In this document: positions 20,910-30,188 of the stretch, piece after piece
How the letters are laid out: every line of letters begins with the position of its first letter
How positions within the stretch are numbered: position 1 is the first letter of the stretch
Source: Ligilactobacillus animalis KCTC 3501 = DSM 20602
GTDB lineage: Bacteria > Bacillota > Bacilli > Lactobacillales > Lactobacillaceae
Length of the DNA: 58,195 nucleotides
Assembly: GCF_001434535.1 (NCBI RefSeq)
Contig: NZ_AYYW01000005.1
Location: 1-58,195 of the forward strand
Direction of reading: 5' to 3'
The notes under the pieces: model-generated
Told to the model about the DNA's origin: nothing
The model's database searches: none
The model's input: the letters and a program-made list of their open reading frames with translations, nothing else
Program-made: the position numbers and the translations under genes

Positions 20910-21701
20910 TCACACTCTATCTAAATATATCTTCTTTAGGTCTGCTACCTGCAACTTGGTCAAGGCTAATTCGTTGTGCAAATAATTTTCTAACGAACCA
21001 TATTCGCGCTGCATCACGTTCATCGCAGTCTCTAAATATGTCTCATTGACTGAACCCAACGCACGAAGATTAGTCAAATAGATCTCTTGACCTGTCTTTG
21101 GTAATTGACGCTTGGCTAATTGCTTTTCTTGCCAAGGGGCTAAATACTTGTTTGAAGCTAAATAATCACGTTTGATCGTTGCTTCATCGACCCCTAATGC
21201 CGTCAAAAGATAGATCGCACCCATCCCGGTACGATCTTTACCCGCGGAACAATGGAACAGCACCGAACGACCTTCATCACTATTTTCCAACAAGACATCA
21301 AAGAAATGCCGGTACGCCTTCTTCGCACTGTCGGTCAACACGATATCATGGTAAGCCCGTAACATATTGTTGAAACCTGCTTGCGGATCGGTGAAAAATT
21401 GCTTTGCTCGCTGATCTTTGGCAGTACTCTTGGTCTCATCTTCTGGAAATACCGGTGCAAAATGGTAAGTCGCACCCGTTGGAACTTTATCCGGTGCATT
21501 TTCTTGTTCTTCCGATGAACGAAAATCAACATCATGACGCAAACCATACTCCGCTAAAAAATCAATGTCTTTAGGCGATAAATTGCCTAAAGAAGCGGCG
21601 CGGATCACCTTATTTGCCTTTATCTGCTGTCCATCTTTAGTCCGATAGCCACCCAGATCTCTAAAATTAACACCCTACTCTAGTGGTAATAAAACTGGCA
21701 T
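20910..21701 (-). pseudogene. Tyrosine/lipid phosphatase, broken by an early amber stop
   Basis: The protein-tyrosine-phosphatase family is clear from the signature HCSAGKDRTG. The full reading frame starts at ATG 21701, right after a good AGGAAGGTGAG site, and reads MPVLLPLE, then TAG (21677-21675), then GVNFRDLGGYRTKDG, the conserved N-terminal motif of the family, in the same frame. The amber therefore lies at codon 9 of an otherwise intact gene of about 263 codons. A GTG at 21608 could start a 232-residue product, but it would lack the NFRDLGGY motif and has no visible ribosome binding site. Confidence 0.85.
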
Positions 21702-21756
21702 GCTCTCACCTTCCTAATTGTCTTTACTGCCACTATACTTAGGTTTTGATTTTATT

Positions 21757-22032
21757 TCAATCTTTGTGTTTTCTTTCGCGTTCCTTGCGCAAAACTTCTA
21801 ACACCCACCGCATCGAATAACCGTAGCGCCGCGCTAACTCACTTGCATTTTCGCCGTTGTACTCGGCCACGATCTTTTGCGCTACTTTTTTAGGATCGTA
21901 GAGGCGCATCGGAAACGTGTATGATAGTCCCCGATAAGTTTCGTGGAGCTTGTACGCATTCTCCAACCTGATCAAGTCGGCTAACTCCTGATAAAATTCA
22001 TTTAATAATTCTTTATCTACTTAATCTGTCAT
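21757..22032 (-). pseudogene. Small Mor-like HTH protein, broken by a stop at codon 4
   Basis: The frame from ATG 22032 (after AGTGAGGATAAC) reads MTD, then TAA (22023-22021), then an uninterrupted 87 codons. The rest contains an HTH-like end (NASELARRYGYSMRWVLEVL), reminiscent of Mor/CD3324-type small DNA-binding proteins. A TTG at 21975, nine bases after CAGGAG, could restart translation and give a 72-residue protein that keeps the HTH, so partial function is possible. It lies next to a second gene with an early stop. Confidence 0.65.
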
Positions 22033-22082
22033 TTTGTTATCCTCACTTTATTTTTCCTTGCAGATCACAAGGCAGTTTTCAT

Positions 22083-22111
22083 TTGACATCTTCTATTATC
22101 TAGGGTTACAT
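22083..22111 (+). promoter_or_regulatory. Putative WYL regulator promoter
   Basis: A perfect TTGACA (22083-22088) and TTACAT (22106-22111) with 17-base spacing, about 40 bases before the WYL gene. Confidence 0.5.
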
Positions 22112-22112
22112 A

Positions 22113-22125
22113 GACATATATTGTC
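22113..22125. promoter_or_regulatory. Palindrome in the WYL regulator leader
   Basis: GACATATATTGTC is a GACA/TGTC dyad placed directly after the putative -10, where an autoregulatory operator would sit. The site type is not one I recognise. Confidence 0.35.
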
Positions 22126-22148
22126 ATTTTAAAAAAGAAGGTGTTTTT

Positions 22149-23096
22149 ATGTCATCTAGCGCAACTCGCTTACTAGATATCTATCACAAATTGCTCACTG
22201 GGGCCTCGATCACCAAAGAAGAATTTGCCCAAAAATATGAAGTCGATCCCCGTACGATCCAGCGTGACTTAGCGGATATCCGGCTCTTCTTAGAAGAATA
22301 CCGCCCAGATGCCGAACTAAAATACAGTCACAGTACTAAGGGTTTTCACTTAGCGGGGCAAAATAATACATTGGGCAAAGCTGAGACCCTGGCATTATGT
22401 AAGATCCTCCTTGCCAGCCGTGCTTTTACGAAAAAAGAGACCGATCATCTTTTAGGAGCTCTAAACGATAACCTGACACCAGCTGAACAAAAAGAATTGA
22501 ACTGGATCATCAAAAATGAACAGAGTAATTACGTCGAACTCCAACATACCAAAGCACTACTTCAGATATTGTGGGAATTTTCCAATTATATCGTTAAACA
22601 TCGGCTCTTAAACATTGTATATACTAGACAAGATAAAAAACAAGTAACACACACTATTCTGCCCAAAGCGATCATTTTTTCAGATTATTACTTTTACGTT
22701 ATTTCATACAGCCAAGATGCCGAAAAAAACCTTTTCTTTCGCCTAGATCGGATCATCGACTACACCCCACTCGAGAAAAAAGCGGGACACTCACAAAATT
22801 TACGCTATGAAGATGGGAAATTACGCCAAAATATCCAATACATGACCCCAGGCGAGCTGATCACGATCACCTTTGAATTCTCTGGGACCGTCGAAGCAGC
22901 CTTAGATCGTTTCCCTAACTCTAAAGTCATTAAAAAATTAGCCGATTCCGTTGTGATCGAAGCTGAAACTATCGATCAAGGTGCAATGATGTGGCTTTTA
23001 AGTCAAGGTAAACGCGTCAAAGTCTTAAGCCCAGCTGATTTCAAAGCTAAAATGGAACAAGAGATCAAAAAGATGCTCCAAAATTATACTACTTAA
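22149..23096 (+). CDS. WYL-domain transcriptional regulator
   Basis: The 315-residue protein has an N-terminal winged HTH (about residues 4-60, ITKEEFAQKYEVDPRTIQRD), then a WYL domain (about 150-230, with VYTRQDKKQVTHTILPKAII and FFRLDRIIDYTPLEKKAG) and a WCX-like C-terminal region. Such proteins sense nucleotides or other ligands and regulate metabolic, damage or defence genes. No defence genes lie nearby; its neighbours are the broken Mor-like gene and the ThrE-type exporter. It ends at a strong terminator overlapping the convergent exporter gene. Confidence 0.9.
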   Translation: MSSSATRLLDIYHKLLTGASITKEEFAQKYEVDPRTIQRDLADIRLFLEEYRPDAELKYSHSTKGFHLAGQNNTLGKAETLALCKILLASRAFTKKETDHLLGALNDNLTPAEQKELNWIIKNEQSNYVELQHTKALLQILWEFSNYIVKHRLLNIVYTRQDKKQVTHTILPKAIIFSDYYFYVISYSQDAEKNLFFRLDRIIDYTPLEKKAGHSQNLRYEDGKLRQNIQYMTPGELITITFEFSGTVEAALDRFPNSKVIKKLADSVVIEAETIDQGAMMWLLSQGKRVKVLSPADFKAKMEQEIKKMLQNYTT

Positions 23097-23097
23097 C

Positions 23098-23126
23098 AAA
23101 AAGAGCCTGGATCTAGGCTCTTTTTT
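23098..23126 (+). terminator. WYL gene terminator
   Basis: Perfect stem AAAAAGAGCC/GGCTCTTTTT, 8-base loop, then T-rich; it overlaps the 3' end of the convergent ThrE-type gene. Confidence 0.85.
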
Positions 23127-23565
23127 GTTCACTGAATTTGAAATAAACTTGTGCCAACAATTCGGCCAAGAAAAAGCCCATCGCTAAAGCCCCAGCGATC
23201 ATCCCTGCTTCCACTAAAAAGCGTAAGGCCAATTCATCATTTTTAAAAGCAAAATAATAGACTGCACGATAAGCCTGGCCCCCGGGAACTAATGGCACTA
23301 AACTCGGGACGTTGAACAAGATCATCGGCTTTTGCTTGATCCGGGCTGCGATCACCGAACAAATACCGATCACGACCGCCGCAACTAGATTAGCTAAGAC
23401 CATCCCAGTGTGAGCAAGGTATAAGAATTTATATGTCATCCAGCCTAAGACTCCGATCAGGCCACAGACGTTCAAAGCTGAACGTGGAATATTCAAGGTG
23501 ACCGCAAAGCCAACCGTAGCCAGATAACTGAAAATGACGTGAATCACGATCGTTGTTAGATCCAT
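23113..23565 (-). CDS. ThrE-type exporter, small subunit (DUF3815)
   Basis: The 150-residue membrane protein has about five helices and contains FNVPSLVPLVPGGQAYRAVYY, the conserved ThrE_2 segment. The start is ATG 23565 after AAAGGAAAA; the longer frame reaches into the upstream gene and is not used. With the gene immediately upstream it makes the split version of a threonine/serine exporter (ThrE/YjjP plus YjjB), in which two proteins together correspond to one long ThrE. The substrate in this organism is inferred only from the family. Confidence 0.88.
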   Translation of the reverse strand: MDLTTIVIHVIFSYLATVGFAVTLNIPRSALNVCGLIGVLGWMTYKFLYLAHTGMVLANLVAAVVIGICSVIAARIKQKPMILFNVPSLVPLVPGGQAYRAVYYFAFKNDELALRFLVEAGMIAGALAMGFFLAELLAQVYFKFSEQKRA

Positions 23566-23579
23566 CTTAATTTTCCTTT

Positions 23580-24320
23580 CTAAAAGAAGCGTAAAACACA
23601 AGCGATGCCCATTCCGATCGCAACAGCGGTCAACAAGGCTTCCGTTGCCCGGGCGATCCCACTTAGAATATGCCCCGCCAAGAGATCACGTACCGCATTG
23701 GTCAACGGGACCCCCGGAACTAACGGCATGACGCTTCCGATGATCACGATACTATAATTTTTAGCCAAGCCGTATTTGACACTCAAGACTGCCAAGGCCC
23801 CGATCGCTAAAGCAGCCACAAATTCACTCGCAAATTTAACTTTAAAACGCGTATTGACCACATAGAACAGATAATAGCCTAAAGCACTGATCACAAAGGT
23901 CGGCAAAAAATCTTGCCATGAACCGTTATACATGATCTCTAAGGTCGCACCCACGATCCCCGCCGCTAACACTAACCACCGTAACCTAAAATCAGGGGTC
24001 GTCTGATCAAGCGTCATCAGATGATCATGGACTTCCCTTAAAGTTTTGGTCTTAGCTTGATAAGCTCGGGAGATATCATTGACCCGCGAGATCCGTTCCA
24101 GATCGATCCGGCGCTTTTCGATCGCAATGACTTGTGCATTGGCTCCCTTGATCGACATCATGATCCCCGTCGTTGTCTCAAAGATATCGGGTTCCGTTAC
24201 ACCTGAATTCTTAGCGATCCGTTTCAAAGTATCATCGATCCGTGCCATGTCAGCTCCATTTTCGATCATGATCTTCCCCGCTAACAGCGTGGTTTCGATA
24301 ATTAGATCCTTATCTTCCAT
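23580..24320 (-). CDS. ThrE-type exporter, large subunit (DUF1212)
   Basis: The 246-residue protein has a soluble N-terminal part (IETTLLAGKIMIENGADMAR, TTTGIMMSIKG) followed by about five membrane helices including VMPLVPGVPLTNAVRD. This is the YjjP/ThrE N-terminal family of threonine/serine exporters. The start ATG follows AGGGGGG. The small subunit starts 15 bases after its stop, so both are in one operon. The divergent gap to the subtilisin gene holds AT-rich promoter sequence. Confidence 0.9.
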   Translation of the reverse strand: MEDKDLIIETTLLAGKIMIENGADMARIDDTLKRIAKNSGVTEPDIFETTTGIMMSIKGANAQVIAIEKRRIDLERISRVNDISRAYQAKTKTLREVHDHLMTLDQTTPDFRLRWLVLAAGIVGATLEIMYNGSWQDFLPTFVISALGYYLFYVVNTRFKVKFASEFVAALAIGALAVLSVKYGLAKNYSIVIIGSVMPLVPGVPLTNAVRDLLAGHILSGIARATEALLTAVAIGMGIACVLRFF

Positions 24321-24533
24321 GATTTCCCCCCTAGTTCACTTAATTGCTTTATCTAGCTAACATTTTAACATTTTAGTTCCCAAAATTACGATCATTTACT
24401 ACCATAATCCGTTATAAACATCTAAAATTATTAACATTACATTACATAAAATATAATTTTATATTAAAAATATCTATATTTTATTAAGGATTTATGCTAT
24501 ATTTAGCTTAATCTAAAAAAGGAAGTGACTTGC

Positions 24534-27500
24534 ATGGGACACAATTATGAAGAAAAGCGCCGTTATAAATTATATAAAGCTAAGAAAAGATGGGTGAGTG
24601 CTGCGATCATTACCGCTTCTGGGGCTCTCTTATTCTTAGGAGCACCAAGCGTCTTAGCCGACGAAGCAGTTACAACAGAAGTAACTACCACGGCTGAAAA
24701 TGAACAACAAACGACCCAAACGCAGCCTGAAACACAACAAAGCTTGCAGACACCAGCCACTGAGGCCACCACAACTGAGGCCACACAAACACCGGACAGT
24801 GAAACACCAGCTCCAACGACTCAAGCTGACCATGAAAAGGGGAATGTAGAGGGCGCTTGGGATCAAGGCTACCGCGGCCAAGGGATGGTCGTAGCAGTGA
24901 TCGACTCTGGTGCTGACACAACGCATAAAGATTTTCAACAAGCACCAACAGACCCTAAACTTTCACAAGCCGATACCCAAGCTAAGATCAACGAGCTCGG
25001 CTATGGTAGTTATGCGTCTGAAAAATTCCCGTTCGTCTATAACTATGCTTCAAAAAGCAATGACTGGATCAAAGATGATGGCCCCGGCGCTTCCCAACAC
25101 GGACAACACGTAGCTGGGATCATCGGAGCTGACGGTCGTCCAAATGGGGATGAAAAATATGCCGTTGGGGTCGCACCTGAAAGCCAAATTTTAGCTTTAC
25201 GGGTCTTTAACGGTCAATTTGCCGATGAAAATACTGATGATATCGCCCAAGCTATTTATGATGCTGTCAATTTAGGCGCTAACGTCATCCAAATGTCACT
25301 AGGCCAAGGGGTCGCTGCCTCAGATCTAAATGATGTCGAACAAAAAGCGGTCCAATATGCGATCGACCACGGTGTCTTTGTTTCGATCTCGGCCTCAAAC
25401 AACGGACATGCGGGCAGTATCAAAGCTCCAGATGCCCACTACTCACCAGGTGGAGCAAACGGATCTTTTGAACCATTTTCAAGTAGCACAGTCGCTAATC
25501 CTGGGGCTTCGCGCAATGCTTTGACAGTTGCCGCCGCAAACTCTGGGCAAGGTGCTGATGCTAACATGGCTGACTTTTCTTCTTGGGGTCCAATGCAAGA
25601 CTTCACTTTGAAACCAGATATCTCCGCTCCTGGGGTCCAGATCGTTTCAACGGGAAATGACGATGGCTATAAGACAATGAGTGGGACTTCGATGGCGGGG
25701 CCGTTTGCTGCAGGCTCAGCTACCTTAGTGATGCAAAAATTACAAAAGGAAACCTCACTCAAAAATGCTGAACTTGTCCAAGCAACTAAAGCCTTATTGA
25801 TGAACACCTCACAACCATTATTGGATGCAATGTCAGGTGTAGTGGTCTCACCACGACGTCAAGGTGCCGGCCAGATCAACGTTGGTGCTGCCGTTGCTTC
25901 ACCTGTTTATATCACGGCTGATGATGGAACGAGTTCACTTTCTTTACGCCAGATCGGGACAAACACACAATTCAACTTGACCTTTACCAACTTGAGTAAC
26001 GTCGATCAAACTTATACTTTCGATGACCTTGGTGGTGGTTTCACCGAAAAACGTGACGACTTTACTGGTTACTATTACGAAGAACAATTGACTGGGGCGC
26101 GCGTAAATGGCGCTAGCAAAGTCGTTGTCAAAGCTAGCCAAACAGTGACCGTTCCTTATACTTTAGCTCTAGATGGTGTTACACCAGATCAATTAGTCGA
26201 AGGCTGGCTCCGTTTTACCGGCGACAATGGGCAAAACACCCTAGTCGTACCTTTCCTCGGCTACTTTGGGGATATGACTAGTGAAGAAGTTTTAGATAAA
26301 AAAGCTAATGATGCCACAAATGTTTACGGTGGTAATTACTTTGTCAACGACCACAATTACCCACGTGGGATCGCTGATGAAGAATCATTGAAGAAATTAG
26401 TCAACTTAGACGGTGATTACAACTGGCAACAAGTGGCTAAGCTCTATCAAGATGGTAAAGTGGCCTTCTCACCAAATAATGATAATAAGAGCGATCTCTT
26501 AAAACCAGTTGCCTTTGTCAAACAAAACTTGCAAGACTTAAAAGTCGTTGTTTTGGATCAAAATGGTAAAGTTGTCCGGGTCGTTGCCGATGAAAAAGGC
26601 TTAGATAAATCATTTTACCAATCCGACCGTAACCAAGATGTGAGTTTATCGGTCTCCATGCGAAATGATCCCAACACCTTTGATTGGGACGGAATGGTCT
26701 ATAATGACAAGACTGGTGAATTTGAAGTAGCTTCCGATGGACAATATACTTACCGTTTTGTTGCCACGCTCTACAATGATGGACAAAAGAAAGTCCAAAC
26801 AGCTGATTACCCGATCATCATCGATACAACAGCTCCAACGATTAGCAACTATAAATTAACGCTCGACACTGCTGCTGATAAACCAAGTGGTCATTTGAGC
26901 TTTGATTTTTCCGATACGGGAGCAGGCTTTACTGACTATTCCTATGCTGTCGTTCAGATCAATGGTAAGCTCTTTGGCCACAAACTAAATGAAGGTGCTT
27001 CAAAATTCAATGACGAGGCGAAGCTAAGTGGGACTGCTAACTTTGAATTGAGACCAGAGGAATTAGCCGCCTTTACCGCAGCACAAAACCAAGTCACCGT
27101 CATGGTCGCTGATACTGCCGACAATGTAGGTCTCTTTACCAGCGAAGTTGCCGGTGTAGCAACAGTCCCTCAAACGGTCAATGTTTGGAATGCCGTTGAC
27201 GGACTAAGCTTTGATAAAGATAGCAAATTCTATGATGCTAAAACTAACAGCTATACTCTAGTTGGTGGGACGACCCAACCATTCTATTACAATGGCCAGT
27301 TAGTTGAACCAAAAGCTAACTCAACTTACAGCTTAAATGTCAACGCTGACGTTGAAAAAGTCGTCTTCACGGCTGATCAAGCTGGTAAAGATGTCTTATT
27401 GACCCTAAATACGGCAACACCAAAGGCTGCCTTTGCTTGGCAAAAAGCACACACGACTGTACAAAGCTTTGGGATCGACTTAGATACCGTCACAACTAAT

Positions 27501-29147
27501 GATCCAGAACACGTCTTTGTCTATGCCGCTGTCACAGCCGGTAATGGAGTCAAAGCCTTTGCCCGTGACTACTTCACCGGAGATGTCTATGAAGCAAGTG
27601 TCAAAGATGGCTTAGCGACTTTTGAAGTCAAAGTCAAAAATTCAAGTCGCCGGACTGTCTTATTAGGCTGGACCGAAGTTGCGGGACCGACCTTTAATGT
27701 GGTCCAAACTACAGCTTCCGATAAAGCTTATCTCGGAGTTGATGCACGTCCAAGTAACCAACCACAGCGGTATAACTTCGCTAATGTTGCTGAATTACAG
27801 ACTGATCTAGTCCAAGAAAAGGCTGATCCAACTACTTTAGGTGCGCCAGGTGTACTACCAGGACATGCTTTGAGCGACCTAACGACCCGAAGCGAACCTA
27901 ACTCAGAGATCAGTTTTGACTACCTTGAAGATAACAACTACAACTGGATCGGCGCTCAAGCAATCGCTGATGGCGTATATGATCCTAAGGCACAAACCTT
28001 CCATGTGACTGGTAAAGTTAGCCCAGATGTGGTGCAATTGATCATGTTGGGAAATAGCGCTGATGAACAAGATCCACAAAATCACGTTTCATTCAACGAA
28101 GATGGGACTTTTGGCTTTGAATTCAACATCAAGCCGACCGAACAACGTCCACTTGCCTATATCTACACCACAAAAGATGGCCAAAAGACACGTGGAACAG
28201 TTCAAGTCATCTTAGATACAGTCTTACCAACACTTGAATTTGAAAATGTCGCTAACTACGATTTTGACGGTGAAAATTATTACGTTTACACTAACGAACC
28301 AAACTTCACGATCAAAGGATCTGCCCACGATAATCTCGATGGTTACCGTTTCTTCTTCAACGGGGATAACGAATTCCGTGAATTCCACCATTCAGGTATC
28401 AACCACGGAGGCAATCCATACGCTCCTTACGGCTTTGAAAGAAGCTTTGTCCTAAATGATGAAAATGGTGAGACAAAACACGTCTATACGCTTGATGTGC
28501 TCGACGTGACGGGTAATCACACGACCCGGAAGTTCTTTGTCTACTACCAACCTAAATCAGAGGTCCCAGCAGCCGTAGATGTTGAGCGCAACCATGCCGA
28601 TGCATTCGTCGAACAATATCCAGAAACATCCCTTCTGTTCTTTGATCCAGCGACCCAAAGCTTCCAAGAGCTCGATCCAGAAGAGTTCCATCCAGATGGC
28701 CTCTACAGCTTAGTCAATAAATACGGCAATGTAGCGGCTGTGATGAATGTCTACACGGTCGAACCTGAAAAAGAATCAGATAGCTCTGAAAAACAGGAAC
28801 AACAAGATCAAGAAAAACAAGATCAGGAACGACACGACCAAAATGATCAAGACACTAAAAAAGATCAAGCTGCAAGCCAAGATCAAGAAAAAGAAAATAC
28901 TGGAACTGGCTTTGGTAAAGATAACACTACCGGTTCAGGCACAGATAAAAAACACGTTACAGCAGCTAACAAACAAGTTGCTCCTGTACTCCAAGATAAA
29001 GCCAAAACGCCTGCTACACCAGCAACTACTGACCTACCACAAACAGGTGAAGCAAAACATCAAGCTTCGATCTTAGGTCTCTTAGCGCTCGGTTTAGCTA
29101 GTCTCTTTACGCTAGTTGGTTTTGATCGTAAAAAAGAAACCAAATAA
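24534..29147 (+). CDS. Cell-wall-anchored subtilisin-like serine protease
   Basis: The 1537-residue surface protease has a KxYKxGKxW-type signal (YKLYKAKKRWVSA, cleavage after SVLA), a T/E/Q-rich spacer, then an S8 catalytic domain with Asp124 (VIDSG), His189 (QHGQHVAG) and Ser386 (SGTSMAG). The His-Ser distance is under 200 residues, so the protease-associated insert seen in lactocepin and C5a peptidase is absent. Fn3-like and beta-rich modules follow, then a Q/D/E/K-rich linker (about 1410-1470), LPQTGEAKH, a hydrophobic helix and a basic tail for sortase A. The ATG at 24534 follows AAAGGAAGTG. Likely roles are casein or peptide breakdown or trimming of surface proteins; the substrate cannot be told. 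Confidence 0.95.
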   Translation: MGHNYEEKRRYKLYKAKKRWVSAAIITASGALLFLGAPSVLADEAVTTEVTTTAENEQQTTQTQPETQQSLQTPATEATTTEATQTPDSETPAPTTQADHEKGNVEGAWDQGYRGQGMVVAVIDSGADTTHKDFQQAPTDPKLSQADTQAKINELGYGSYASEKFPFVYNYASKSNDWIKDDGPGASQHGQHVAGIIGADGRPNGDEKYAVGVAPESQILALRVFNGQFADENTDDIAQAIYDAVNLGANVIQMSLGQGVAASDLNDVEQKAVQYAIDHGVFVSISASNNGHAGSIKAPDAHYSPGGANGSFEPFSSSTVANPGASRNALTVAAANSGQGADANMADFSSWGPMQDFTLKPDISAPGVQIVSTGNDDGYKTMSGTSMAGPFAAGSATLVMQKLQKETSLKNAELVQATKALLMNTSQPLLDAMSGVVVSPRRQGAGQINVGAAVASPVYITADDGTSSLSLRQIGTNTQFNLTFTNLSNVDQTYTFDDLGGGFTEKRDDFTGYYYEEQLTGARVNGASKVVVKASQTVTVPYTLALDGVTPDQLVEGWLRFTGDNGQNTLVVPFLGYFGDMTSEEVLDKKANDATNVYGGNYFVNDHNYPRGIADEESLKKLVNLDGDYNWQQVAKLYQDGKVAFSPNNDNKSDLLKPVAFVKQNLQDLKVVVLDQNGKVVRVVADEKGLDKSFYQSDRNQDVSLSVSMRNDPNTFDWDGMVYNDKTGEFEVASDGQYTYRFVATLYNDGQKKVQTADYPIIIDTTAPTISNYKLTLDTAADKPSGHLSFDFSDTGAGFTDYSYAVVQINGKLFGHKLNEGASKFNDEAKLSGTANFELRPEELAAFTAAQNQVTVMVADTADNVGLFTSEVAGVATVPQTVNVWNAVDGLSFDKDSKFYDAKTNSYTLVGGTTQPFYYNGQLVEPKANSTYSLNVNADVEKVVFTADQAGKDVLLTLNTATPKAAFAWQKAHTTVQSFGIDLDTVTTNDPEHVFVYAAVTAGNGVKAFARDYFTGDVYEASVKDGLATFEVKVKNSSRRTVLLGWTEVAGPTFNVVQTTASDKAYLGVDARPSNQPQRYNFANVAELQTDLVQEKADPTTLGAPGVLPGHALSDLTTRSEPNSEISFDYLEDNNYNWIGAQAIADGVYDPKAQTFHVTGKVSPDVVQLIMLGNSADEQDPQNHVSFNEDGTFGFEFNIKPTEQRPLAYIYTTKDGQKTRGTVQVILDTVLPTLEFENVANYDFDGENYYVYTNEPNFTIKGSAHDNLDGYRFFFNGDNEFREFHHSGINHGGNPYAPYGFERSFVLNDENGETKHVYTLDVLDVTGNHTTRKFFVYYQPKSEVPAAVDVERNHADAFVEQYPETSLLFFDPATQSFQELDPEEFHPDGLYSLVNKYGNVAAVMNVYTVEPEKESDSSEKQEQQDQEKQDQERHDQNDQDTKKDQAASQDQEKENTGTGFGKDNTTGSGTDKKHVTAANKQVAPVLQDKAKTPATPATTDLPQTGEAKHQASILGLLALGLASLFTLVGFDRKKETK

Positions 29148-29161
29148 CAACTAAATAACGC

Positions 29162-29205
29162 AAAAATGCCACTCAGGATAGCTGCTATCCTTGAGTGGCA
29201 TTTTT
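29162..29205 (+). terminator. Subtilisin gene terminator
   Basis: Long stem AAAAATGCCACTCA/TGAGTGGCATTTTT with inner GGATAGC/GCTATCC pairs; very stable and nearly symmetric, so it may serve both strands. Confidence 0.92.
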
Positions 29206-29229
29206 ATATGGTGTCTACTGGAGACCCGA

Positions 29230-29481
29230 TCAAGTTTTAAACAATTCCTTACTTGCTTTGGTATCATCGTCTTGGATATTTTTAGCTACTTTCGATAGAC
29301 TCTTGCTAAAATCGGCTGTCTTAGTCTGATATTGTTGGACCTGCTGGAGATTTTGAGTAGCTTGATCATTGTCCCAAAGCCGTTCTTTAATATACGGTGC
29401 GATCATTTCTTCGATCTCGGCATCTGACAAATGCTTTCTGAGTGCATTCCCCCTGCCACTGACTATCAAGTTTAGCTTCAT
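29230..29481 (-). CDS. Small helical protein or gene remnant, unknown
   Basis: The 83-residue open frame starts MKLNLIVSGRGNALRKHL and is helical and charged (DAEIEEMIAPYIKERL). No ribosome binding site is obvious before the ATG at 29481. Just upstream, other frames contain protein-like pieces such as SSRKVLSLLLSDGTLYAKFH that are cut off by stops. I think it is the 3' end of a decayed gene rather than an independent one. No family recognised. Confidence 0.4.
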   Translation of the reverse strand: MKLNLIVSGRGNALRKHLSDAEIEEMIAPYIKERLWDNDQATQNLQQVQQYQTKTADFSKSLSKVAKNIQDDDTKASKELFKT

Positions 29482-30186
29482 TTACCGCTTAATATTCCTG
29501 GTGAAACTTGGCGTACAAAGTCCCATCACTCAACAAAAGTGACAATACTTTTCTCGAAGAAACATTAGTCCCAGTGCTTTTGATTATCAAATCTAATATT
29601 TATCTATCAAGTGTGATATTTTGATCCCAGCTGCAAAAATATACCCATGTTCGTTTAAATTAGCTTCTTTTAGCGTCCCATCAGTATTGATCCGACGTTA
29701 TCGTAAATGATTTAGGCAATAGATAATGGACTTTGCCAACATCCTTATCTTAACCATTAACATAAATCAGAGCCCATGCGCCTAAGGCAACAACTATCGT
29801 GAATACAAGTAGCAATGGATTTAACATCAATAATGGTGTCAAAAAAATTATCGAAATGTTTCCCGCTAGTACATACCATTTTAATTTCTGCAAACTTTGA
29901 TTTGAAAAAAACTCTGTAAAAAAGAAAATGATCATAAATAACATACTACCAATACTCATACTGGCACCAAATAAAAACATTCCTGCACGTGCTTGATCGA
30001 CTTCAAAAAATTTTATGAACCAGTTAGAACACGTTACCTGACTAGCCAATTTCTCAAAAACTTACCAACTAAATTCCAACAACTTCCACCAGTACAAGCA
30101 AATCAACACAATTAAAATAAATTCAAGTGTTAGCAACACAACTACTGCAGGTTGTAATAGATCCTCTTTTTCTCCCCTTTGCAATA
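29482..30186 (-). pseudogene. Degenerate membrane-protein gene
   Basis: One minus-strand frame reads EDLLQPAVVVLLTLEFILIV, hits TAA (30064-30062), continues for 99 codons with three hydrophobic segments (FGASMSIGSMLFMIIFFFTE, IIFLTPLLMLNPLLLVFTIV and others), hits a second TAA (29752-29750), then reads DKDVGKVHYLLPKSFTIT before a frameshift into TDGTLKEANLNEHGYIFAAG. At least two nonsense codons and one frameshift are therefore present. The product was a small polytopic protein of unknown function with a soluble C-terminal part. Confidence 0.6.
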
Positions 30187-30188
30187 AT

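Noticed and set aside
22149-23096. WYL regulator as marker of a defence island
   Set aside because: No nuclease, helicase, toxin or restriction genes lie nearby; neighbours are an exporter and two broken small genes.
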